A DNA stretch of 64,000 nucleotides from Zygnema cylindricum (Eukaryota > Streptophyta > Zygnematophyceae > Zygnematales > Zygnemataceae): NCBI GenBank assembly GCA_037447655.1, contig JBBHKE010001980.1, positions 126,001 through 190,000 on the forward strand, given 5' to 3'. Made by a program: the position numbers and the translations under genes. The notes beneath the pieces were generated by a model. It was given only the letters and a program-made list of their open reading frames with translations. It searched no databases and was not told the DNA's origin. This document shows, piece after piece, positions 1 through 10,323 of the stretch. Every line of letters begins with the position of its first letter. Position 1 is the stretch's first letter.

Positions 1-1
1 T

Positions 2-1070
2 AAACCTAATTTTCTTGGTAATGGTAACTTCCTCAGTACGAGGTCAAGGCTTCTTTTGCATAGGCACATAATTCGACCTTTTTTTCTAAAAGAGAGGTTT
101 CCTAATTTTAAGGTTCTTGCCGGTTTTTCTGAAGAATTTACTGCTTCACAACAATGGCCGAGTTCATCTCGTAATCTTGCCGAGCTCTGCCATGTATTGA
201 AAAGTTCTTTCTTTGAGGTAAAACCTTGTTGAAAACTGTTTGTTGGAGGTGAAAATCTTTTGAAAATGTTTGTTTTTTGAGGTAAAACCTTGTCAGAAGT
301 TCTTTGTTCAAGGTAAAAACCTTGAATGAGCTCTTCCAGACAACAATTTTGTTAAACTTTGTTTTTAATATGCAGTAAATACACTAGTTATCAGTAATTT
401 TCGTTAATAATACCAATCCAGTGCCGTTTTTTTTACATCTGACCACAACGTTTTTAATACAAATTGTTGTTTTGTTAATTCTAATTCATGAAGCTGTTCA
501 ATATCAGCCACGTCATTTGAAGCTGAATTAGAATTGGTAACACTAATATAAACTCCACGCTAACAATGTCGTTACTCCAATATCGATTCACGGTGTAAAC
601 TGCCCATTATTCGTTATTGAAATTAATTGTTCTAATTCGAGTGAGTGTTTTTTTGACTCAAAATTATAGATTACTGTTAATAGAACTATGAAGTTAAGTG
701 AACCACAATGAGCCACGTGTCAAAACACAGTTTAGTGTAGTTAATTCTAATAAAGAGTTAGATACTCTTAATTCACTAAGTCTAGTAGCGATGTAGACAA
801 GTTGTGATCCAAGTTTTGTTTGAGAAGATGTTATCCCCTTTTTTTTTTTTTTGTACAGAGGGGCCTTTATTTATGGCAATGTAGCGGGATACGAAACTAT
901 GAACGAAGAGCGTGAAAAGTTGAAGGGAAAGAAATAGATTGAAACACTGAGAAGGTTTTGAGAAGAGTTTTTGTAAATGTCAAGTGAATGTGCAATTTGA
1001 ATCTAATTCAAATTGTAATGGCACATGGTATTCTTGTTGAAAACTATCAGCTATACTTGTGGCTGTTCTT

Positions 1071-1158
<88 letters not shown>

Positions 1159-4100
1159 CCTATCTATTTAATTACTTTGTATTGTCGTTTTGCTCAATTT
1201 GTTTTTACAAGACCAGGAAAAGAAGCACTGTATGTATTTTTTCTGACCGCTGTCACTGTAATTCGATATCTCTTATACAGCAAGAATAGGAAATCTCAAG
1301 GTTTAGTACCAAGTTATGGGATTATGGTCACAGATACATGAAGCGATCTCAGTACTGTTTGTTGAAATGTGTGTTTTTTGAAATATGTTGCCAGCTAAAC
1401 GTTCTGTTCTCAGCAACTATTTTAATTACAATATAGGCCATAATTTTGTATTGGCGTTATGGTTGTAATGCAACAGATGCTCAAAATAGATGCTTGGCGA
1501 ATCAAACATTTGCAAAAAAAAATTGAGAAACTAATCAATGCTACAAAATTTTGAATCAAAAATTCAATTAGTCAATTTCTTGTGCACACTTCAATAGCTG
1601 TGAATGCTATTGTTTCATTTTATATTGCTTTTTGTTTCTGGATGTAGTCTATAGATGGTTTTTAGTCTACACGGTTGAATTGTGTCCTTTAATAAGTTGA
1701 CGTAAATCTTAAACATGGTTCGATATTTTTCTGTGGGCCCTACTGGAAATATATACGATTGATTGACATTTGATTTTTTTGTTATCGAGTTAGAATCAAT
1801 CCCTTTTGTTTGAGAATCAAATTCACAAAGTGATAAAGCAAAAAAATAGCGTTAAAAAACCACCTAACCGGCAAAAACTTTAAACAGTAGCATTCATTTG
1901 ACATTCGACAATAGCGTTTAAACAGGAGCATTTGAAATCGTAATTGACGCTTTGATAACCTTTGCTATAATTTAGAATGTCCTAAACATTTTATACAGAA
2001 TATTGATTTTTAGTAATGTTTTTTATAATGGTTATTTGGTGCATTTTCCAGCTATGTGTACAGAACGTTGGGAGACCTGCCGCAGCGGCTTTGAATGACT
2101 TTGTAACAGCTGCCACAGAAGCCTACCTTTCTGGCAACAATAGGGAGAGACTCTCCTTACAACTTGCTGTAAGAGATGGTTATCCACGCCAATAGTATCT
2201 GTATGTATGAGTATGAGTGTTCTTAAGAACATCATTTGCATTTCATTTCATTTCAATATGGGTTATCAGAGCTGCAAATCCACATCTTTCGCTGCAAAGT
2301 TCGGAAATTTTCTTTTGCAGCTCTTTGTAAATCCTTTCCATGCCTTTAAGTGAGATTTTTATGGCAGGAAAGCTGGAAAGCTTGAAGTTGTGGAGAGGAA
2401 TGTGCATTGACTTTTTTGGTTTGGGGCAGTATGATGGAGGCAGTGCTTCAGAATTCAATTTAACTTCGGCCGGTTATCGTCTAACATCGGCAGAAGAGGG
2501 ATATTGCAGCCAATGGCTCGATGCGGTACAGTAACTACTTTTGTTAAATTGACAACTTGATTGCTTTGGGCTGTGCAAAGGTCCCAGGTTGTGAGGTATC
2601 AATTAAGTTGTTAATGTATAGTCGATTGTCGATAACCGATAGTCGATATATCGATAATTGATTCTTATTTAAAGCGCTCATTAAGATTGAGCTACTCTCT
2701 GTAGTTCAAGCTATCAGTTAAATTGCAGGATGATTTGACTAATAATTTTATTTATAGAAACCCGAAAGAACTGGCTAATAAGTTTTAAGCATTATTAAGA
2801 CCGCTAGATACACTTCCACCATTGATAATACAATTGAATAGTACACCGTGAATCAGCGTTAGTGAGACGAAGTAAAAGTTAACATTAAGAAAAAAACGAT
2901 TAGTATTATTAACGTTATTTTATGTTAAAAAAAAACCGGTACCAAATTTGTGATTTTAACGCTAAAAGCGGTTCAGAGTGTACAGCATAAGGAGAAATAC
3001 TTGCATGTTTAGACGTGAGCGTGAAAACCAAAAAAAAAAAACTAAACTAAACAAAATTAAACCAAACCGTTTCAGTTCATGCTGCAGTCTGCTTCAAATC
3101 TTTCCTTCTCGAACCCAAGAGGTGATTCGGTGATCTCGAACATATATTTCATGGGTTTGGATACTTCTCAAATAATTGGTTCTAAAAATCTGTTTTCGAT
3201 TTGTTAATCATTTTTCTTGGGTGTAAACTCCTTTCTTTGTATCCATTTGTAGGTGTACCTCACCCTTCAATGCATGCGAATTCGTGATAATGAAGCTTCT
3301 CGAGGCTTTGTCTCCAATGACCAATGGCTTCTCAGTATTGTGCAAGTAAGTTTAAATATCTGGTTAACATAGTTTTCTACACCTCTCCTTTTCTTTTTCC
3401 AAACTTCCTTGAAGAGTCTTTGTTTTGAAAATAATCATATGGTTAACATGATTTGCAACATCTCTCCCTTTATTTTTCCAAGTCCTTTGAAGAGTCTTTA
3501 TTTGTTCCTTCGAGTTTCTATGCGTTCACAAGGTGTTTGTTTAGCTTACATGGATAATCGGGAAACATTAATGTTTCCGATTTCAAAGGAAAAACGAATG
3601 GATTTCAAATTTTATACTTTTTCCGAATGTGTGGTGTAGTTTAAGACTTCGACTCTGTTTGCCAATTCATTTCCTAAAAAACGATTTTGTGAAAGACGGT
3701 TCCATAATAGACAATTCCATGAAAAGACGATTTCATAAAAGATGATTTCATGAAAGACAATTTGTTGATTCCATGATTGAGGTTGTTATCGTTGTTTACT
3801 GGATCAGAAAGGATCTATCTTCCCTCTGTAGATTCTTCCCTCGTATCTACAGCAGTGTAAAAAGACTAGAAGCAAAATACATAAGTAGAAAAATAAGTTC
3901 AGAACAAAATGAGAAAGAAAGTATGGATGAAGACACTTACACATATAAGATAAACAAATCAACATGCAATAAAAGGCTAATTTCAGGCTTGAGGGTTGGG
4001 GTTTCAGAGGGTCCTGGAAGGGCAACGAACTCAAGAAGAACAGGTTGGACTTTTTTAAACTTTTTGTCAAAGTTTTTAAAAACTTTCTAAAAAACTTTTG

Positions 4101-5270
4101 TCCCATTGTTGGTATTTTAGCAGTCATGTAATAGCTGCAATGTTCATTTGTAATTACACTGCCCTTCGCTATTAGTTTTAAACGTTTTTTTGCGCAGTTA
4201 AAGCCTGTTTTATGTTTTATTTTTGAGGCTTTCAATTGAAAGGCAAACCGTTTTGCCCTTCGCTTGCTTCATTAAATTAAAAACCCAGCGGTTGAAAACA
4301 GAGTTAAATATGCTTATGTGTGCGGAAAATGTTTAACACTAATAGCGATGGGCAGCATTGTGATGTGTATTACAAAGTTGGGTGAAATTTGGACCGTTTA
4401 AGAATTAGCTTTAAAGAGAAAAACAATGACTATTCCTAACGTTGTTTCATGTTCAAGGCCCAAAATAACCGACATCGAATAAGGGTTATTCAACTCTAAT
4501 AATGATTCACGGTGTAGTCAGAAGTCAAAAAGTCAAAAGCTTGGAGTATAACGTGGTACAATTGTGGGAACAGAGGTACAAAAAAAATTGCCAAAAAAAA
4601 ACCGACACTAAGTGTTATCAACTCTAGTAACAAATCACGGTGTAGTCAAAACTCAAAAAGTCAAGTCAAAAGTGAAAAGTCAATAGTGAAAAGTCAAAGG
4701 TCAAAAAGTCAAAAGTTGGAGTATAACGGGGTACAGTGGCGGGAACAGAGGTACAGAGTTGGGTAAAATTCGACCGGGCTTTGGAAACCAATGGGGAGTC
4801 AGGAGGAGTGGCGTCGGAGAAAGTGGTGATTAGTCCACAATGGGTCCCCATCAGTCAGCTTGTACTTCTCACTGTCAAGGTACGAAGAGAAGGGACACAC
4901 AATTTTTTTTCCCGATAGTTTTCGTCTTTTTTGTAACGGTTTTAGTGTTTCTTAGTGAATTTTTAGTGTTTGTTATGGATTTTGTAGGGTTTTTAGGGTT
5001 CTTCCCTTAAGTCAACTTGTAGTACTCACTGTCAAGGGTAGTCTTTCAACTTTTTTCTTTATCGGTTTCGGCAGTTTTACTTTTTTCTAAAGAATCATAG
5101 TTTTCAGGTTTTTTAGGTTTATACTTTTTGATCTACATTTGCAACTCTTCCTGTTCCGTTTCTGTCTCCGTTTTCTTTTCCTTTCCTTTTTTATCTTTAC
5201 TTTTCCTTAATGGATTCTCCTTTGGTTGCTGCAGGTTGTCAGCAAAAATAATAGTTCTCAAAGAGAATAA
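2..5270 (+). CDS. Multi-exon host gene, 5'-truncated by window edge, family not recognised
   Basis: Exons joined by eye: 2-217, 2052-2178 (or 2168), 2368-2525, 3253-3345, 4757-4879 and 5235-5270 (TAA stop). Introns follow GT-AG and the phases are mutually consistent (0 at 217/2052, 2525/3253, 3345/4757 and 4879/5235). The junction 2178/2368 is least certain: donor GTAAGA at 2169 is the better site but only donor GTTATC at 2179 keeps phase with the next exon. The first exon is open from base 2 without a start codon, so the N-terminus lies outside. Its Arg/Ser-rich, acid-poor start could be an organelle transit peptide (inference). Visible segments include RPAAAALNDFVTAATEAYLS, KLESLKLWRGMCIDFFGLG, QWLDAVYLTLQC and SPQWVPISQLVLLTVK. 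No catalytic motif is seen and I do not name a family. It converges on the desaturase gene. Confidence 0.6.
218..330 (+). repeat. Reiterated splice-donor-like motif in intron 1 of the left host gene
   Basis: The donor context GAGGTAAAACCTTG at the end of exon 1 recurs downstream in degenerate form, at about 246 (GAGGTGAAAATCTT), 279 (GAGGTAAAACCTTG) and 310 (AAGGTAAAAACCTTG). The spacing is about 33 bp. These look like short imperfect tandem duplications that carry the 5' splice site. Confidence 0.5.
1068..1165 (+). repeat. (TATC)n microsatellite
   Basis: About 24 nearly perfect TATC tetranucleotide units lie in the 1.8-kb intron between exons ending at 217 and starting at 2052. The open frames over it (YLSI repeats) are artefacts. 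Confidence 0.95.
2842..2982. mobile_element. Short TA-flanked inverted-repeat element (CACCGTGAATC family)
   Basis: The left end reads TACACCGTGAATC and the right end is a degenerate inverted copy (TTCAGAGTGTA), spanning 141 bp inside an intron of the left host gene. The same terminal word occurs at 11521-11719 with both ends clear, which supports reading this as a non-autonomous DNA transposon. Confidence 0.5.
4372..4780 (+). repeat. Diverged segmental duplication overlapping the 4757 exon
   Basis: A block carrying ATTCACGGTGTAGTC followed by TCAAAAAGTCAAAAG, GGAGTATAAC and GGAACAGAGGTACA occurs at about 4500-4580 and again at about 4630-4760. The start of the 4757 exon (AGTTGGGTAAAATTCGACCG) has a degenerate copy at 4375-4400. 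The block is a local duplication built around a CACCGTGAATC-family end. Confidence 0.55.
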
Positions 5271-5812
5271 AAGTCAAGAATCAGTACCCCGGGAAATGTT
5301 TTTGAAAAACGATTCCTTAGTAATGGATGGTTTTGGGAATTACGAGGAGACTCCTGGCTTTGTCGTTGATACTTTTATCGTTGATAGTTTTATGTTCGAA
5401 AATTAAGAAATTTTGCATAACTTCTATACTAATCTCAAGTTTTACTATGAGGGAACTCACCACATGTACTGTTTGTTTCTAGGTTTTGTTTCTATCAAAC
5501 CTACAGTTGACTTTAGTTGCAGTTATCTATGTAGGACCAGTAAATCAGTTAGAGATGGGTTCAGTTTAAATAAATTGTTGCATAGAGAACGATACTGTTT
5601 TCATAAAAGAAGTTTTATTTTATGAAGGTACAAAGTTTACGATCATGCACTAAATATACTCTTGTTGAATTATAGCTTTATGATTAAAAACATAATCATA
5701 AGTTTAGGCATAGTTCAAAAGCATGTTGTGGGTTAAATGGTCGATAATCATGGCAATTGTTCTTATCACAAAGAAAAATGAGTAGAAACTTATGTAAAAT
5801 TGCAATTGCTGT

Positions 5813-6200
5813 ATTCACACTAGGAATGGATGATGAATGAGATGAGGAAATGAATGTCCTTTTTTTTGTTTGGACGTGAATCGCCCCTGACATCATGTCA
5901 CGTCAACAAAACGTCGCGATGTGATTCATGTTGCCGTACAATTAGGTGCCGATGACTCAAATCTGTCTGTACCATTCATTCAATCATTCGGGTTACGACA
6001 GGTTTTCCGGAAAAGAAGATTTACCACAGTTGTCGAGTTTTGACGCACCTGACTGTATATTGTCCGTCGCTACGCTCCAAAAAGGTTGACAGCCGAGTGG
6101 TCAGTCTGTCCGGCGACTCTGTTTTTGGTTTTTTTGCGGAATGAATGGTACGGGATTATTCGTTTCCTCATCTCATTCGTCATCCATTTCTAGTGTGAAT
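5813..6200. mobile_element. 388-bp MITE with long near-perfect terminal inverted repeats
   Basis: The left end starts ATTCACACTAGGAATGGATG and continues about 20 bp; the right end is its inverted copy, with about three mismatches over roughly 40 bp. The core has no ORF. A CAC start after the first bases would suit hAT-type elements, but no 8-bp target duplication is clear, so the superfamily is open. Confidence 0.75.
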
Positions 6201-6889
6201 GCATCAAATGTATTGTTATGAGTTGGGCCTCTAGAGTGCCATACTATTAAGGATTCCCATAATAATATGGAAGTTCTTGTGTTTCCCCTAATTTTAGAGC
6301 ATGTTTTTTATTATTACAAGAACAATTGACCTTGACCGAATCCGGACAGGAATGATGACATACTCTGGTTTGATTTATCAAGGCGATGAAGGGTCTTATT
6401 TTTCAACTTCAATTCTCATGAAATATTATGAGCTGACACATCTTTCGGATCTTGATCTGTCCATCTCTCCCCTATTCATTTGGTGGTTTAATACTTTATA
6501 ACTGATGCAGTTTGTTTCGTTTAGTTTTTCCATTTTTTATGTAACCACGTACACAGAGATTTACCATCCCCAAATAATTAGTGTGAACAGAAATAACGAC
6601 TAAACTTATACTCTCTATCACTTCGCAAGACAAACGGGATTGAAAATTAAGAAAATATGAAAAACAATGTTAATAACAAAAATAAAAAATAAAAAAACCA
6701 AAACCAAAAATTACATATCCTAACCTAAAACTCGTGAAATTAACCAAAAACTTACTTGAAATGTTCCTTCAACTTCCTACTATATGGAGGAAAAAAAAAA
6801 CCTAAACAAAGAAAGTCATTCAAAAAAAAAAGATTGACTCTCAACCTTCATAATTGATAAGAAACTGCAAAACCTGAGTATCCCTTTTG

Positions 6890-7023
6890 CACTCTCTCCC
6901 TCTCTCTCTCCCTCTCTCCCTTCCTCTCCCTCTCTCTCCTCTCTCTCTCTCCCTCTCCCTCTCTCTCCTCTCTCTCTCTCCCTCTCCCTCCCTCTCTCTT
7001 TCCTCTCTCACTCTCTCTCTCTC
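6890..7023. repeat. CT-rich tract after the desaturase stop codon
   Basis: Irregular (CTCTCC)n/(CTCTCTCT)n units. On the desaturase transcript this is a GA-rich 3' UTR starting directly after the TGA at 7024-7026. Confidence 0.85.
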
Positions 7024-10000
7024 TCATGTCTCCTTTTCATGCTTCTTTTGGCATATGGGTTGAAGACGACTTTGAAAAAGTTTGACCAGATCTTCTTTGC
7101 TTCGACTCTTTTGACCGATATTCACATAACTGCAAAGAAAAAGACAAAAAAGTATGTATATATCATTACAAGAATCATATCTCCAGAACTGAAAAAAAAA
7201 GAATTATATGACAACAAGTATTAGTGTTGGTATGGAGACATTAATGGGAAAGTCGTCCCATTCACCCTTTCCCAACTTCGAAAAATTGCATGATTCCATT
7301 TTATTTCTTGATCAACAGTTTCACAACAGATGATAATAATGATGCTCATGACTGTATAGTGCACACATTTCCATCTCCTCCCTCTTCCCTCCTCCCGCCT
7401 CCCTCTTCCCTCCCCCTCCCTCCCCCTCCCTCTTCCCTCCTTCCTCCCTCCTCCCTCCGCTTCCCTCCTCCCTCCTCCTCCCTCCACCTCCCTCCTCTTC
7501 CCTCCTCCCCCCTCCTCCCTCCCCGCGTCTCACCGGTCAGCGAGTGCTCCCAATTGGCCGGTGAAGACCAGAATTCCGACATCAAAAAATCCAATCCCCT
7601 GAAACATATCACCCCAACCCACCAAAGGGTTTTTAAGGGTTTAACGGGGTTTTATAAGGTTTTATGGATTTTTCAGGGTTTTTTAGGGTTTTCTAGGGTT
7701 TTCAGAGTTTTTTAGGGTTTTTTCGGTTTTTTAAAATGAAAGTGAAAGGGACTATAAACCATAAGAAACTTTAAATCATTAGAGTTGTGATGCGTATCGA
7801 AAACCTAAATTATGACATCCATTACGAAAAGGTCAAAAAACTCGTCCGTATTCATAACTCGGTCAACATTTATAGCTTATAATAATCTTCCTAAAAGACT
7901 CTTAGTCTTCTTAAAAACTTAACCAAGATGTTGTGATTTTTGTCTATACCCCGATATTTATGCTTTGAACATAGTACAAAACAAAGACAATAACAGACGA
8001 CAAATCGAAAAAAAAATGTTTTGTTGAGTGGTCATTTCTAACCGTGGTCCAAAACCCCATCCAACATAAAACCGGTAAAAGCTTAAAAACAATCTACTTC
8101 TACGCCCGTTTGCACTTTTTAAAATATTTTTTAATGTGTTAGCCTAGAACCAATATGTTTTTTTTGTCGCAAGACGACAAAACATATAGCAATTTGACTA
8201 AATGTACCTTCAATATGGAAAGTGCTTGATTACCATTAAACCCACATTTCATGTCTCAAATTTGACGCGACGAAATTGTACACTCATTATTGGGTATGTA
8301 AATTTAAGTGAGAAACTGACATTTTGTCACTAATCATCCACGTACTACTGAATTTAAACACAAAAGTACAAACAAAATGCAAAAAGTGAATGGTAACAAC
8401 TTAGAGCCAAAAAAATGGCTTGATAGTTTTGGTGTGTATCGTATCGTAAGAGGGACCTGACATTTATAAAAAAAACGATGGAAGATCTTCAAATTGTAAA
8501 AGCTAATTATAAATGACCAATTAATGATCCAAATAGAACTTAATGGAAAGATTCAAGTAGTCGAGCCAATAGAGACTAGTTTTTCTTAATTATGTAATAG
8601 TTTGACCATATTTTTGAGTTTTTCTTAAACAAATATGTGACAATTTGAGAGACACAAATAGGGTTTTTATCAAAAACTTTACTTCAAATACAAGGGCGTC
8701 TTCTTGAGCATGTTTGTCCAATGATTCCATAAAACGGAGAGGTAACTCTGACCTGAAAAACAAAAAAAAAAAAAAAGAGAACTTCAAAACAAAAGGAATA
8801 AAAAACTTCAAAAAAAAGCAAAAGAGAACATGAAAACCAAAAGAAGAAATGAAAACTTCAAAAAAAAAACTAAGTCATTCTTTCTTTCTCATTTAATATG
8901 GTTGAGTGGTGGTTCAACTACGCTTGTGAAACCACTTCAAAAACAAAAAACTGAGGATTTTAACCCAAAATTAATACCAGAACCTTAAAATTTTCCTTAG
9001 AAACATACTTTTGTGCACAAAATCTTAGAAAGTTACAAAAAATAAAGATGTACCCCAACTCACCAATGAATTTTAGAATTTACATGATGTAGTATGTGAT
9101 ATCCATCATTAAAAGTCTTCTGGTTATCTCCAACATTGACCAAATTGTACCTGTTCTCTCTCTCTCTCCCTCCACCCCCCATAGAACCAATCAACATCAA
9201 ACTCCCAGCTTCTCTTCGTGAGACGAAGAAAGAGAGAGGAAGAACATTCTCTAACCAAATGGGTGGCGCTCATTCCCACTTCCCTCTTCCTTCCCCTCAT
9301 CACCTTACTCTCCCTTTCCTTCCCACCCTTCCCTTCCTTCCCTCCCTTCTCTCCCTTTCCCGCTTCTTCCCTGCCCTTCCCACACCCAAACCGAGGGAGG
9401 CAAGGAGGGAGGCCTAAAGAAGGCGATGTCCCCCTCCCTCTCTCCCATTCTCCCTCCCTCCATCTCTCCCCCTCTCCCTCCCTCTCTCCCTCCCTCTCTC
9501 CCTCCCTCCCACTCCCACTCGCCTTCCCTCCTCTACTTTTCTCTCTCTCCCTCTCTCCCTCTCTGCCCCCTTCTCACGTGAGTCTGTAGTTATTCCGGGG
9601 TGAGAGCGGATCCACAAAGACATGCTGACTCCAATTTCCAAACATCATCGCAAGGGACGACACAAAGAAGGGAATCACCATCACCTGCCCATCTCCTCCC
9701 CTCACTCCCCTCTCCCCTCATCAGCTTCCTTTCTTTTCTCCCTCTCCCTCTCCTCACATAGACTTCCTTACTTTTCTTCTCTCCCTCTCCTCCCATCGAC
9801 TTCCTTACTTTTCTCCTCTCCCTCTCCTCTCATCCGCTTCTTTCCTTTCTGCTTATCCCCCGCCTTCTATCAGCCTCCTTTCTCCTTTCCCTCTCCCTCT
9901 TCTCCCATACCTTCTCTCTCACTTTAAAATTACGGTTTGTACCAGCCTTCGAATAAAAGGGAGTGTTTTAAAATTTTAAGCCATAACAAAAAAAACCCTT

Positions 10001-10276
10001 AAAAAAAATTAAAAAAAAAGGCTTCACTCACCCAAAGAGTTGCCACGGGAGACACTTGGTACAAAAAATAACCGAGACTCCTGTACTCCCACAACTCCAT
10101 CAATATGGTCACATGTTACTCGACCTCCTCTTCTCATCCTCTCCTTTTCCCTCCCGCTCCCCCTCTCCCACTCTCTCTCTTTCTCTCTCTGGGGGAGAGA
10201 AAAGGCAGAGAGAGAAGGGGGGCAGAGGGAGAGAGAGGAGAGAGAGAGAGAAAGAGAGAAAGAGAGAAAAAGAGAT

Positions 10277-10323
<47 letters not shown>

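Larger units (their letters stand above)
5271..7023. other. Intergenic space between two convergent genes
   Basis: This stretch holds the 3' flanks of both host genes, a 388-bp inverted-repeat element (5813-6200) and a CT-rich tract (about 6890-7023). I see no other gene. Confidence 0.6.

Noticed and set aside
988-1341. 117-residue ORF with YLSI repeats
   Set aside because: It is the translation of the (TATC)n microsatellite inside an intron; the other frame gives the same artefact.
2032-2241. Minus-strand ORF of 69 residues
   Set aside because: The plus strand at 2052-2178 has an acceptor, a phase-matched upstream exon and more protein-like sequence, so the minus ORF is a shadow.
7221-7715. 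Overlapping ORFs rich in Gly-Arg-Glu or Pro-Ser
   Set aside because: They come from the CCTCCCT tract on both strands. Only 7534-7598 on the minus strand is a supported exon.
7625-7735. True telomere
   Set aside because: The repeats are irregular, only about 110 bp long, and lie inside an intron of an intact gene.
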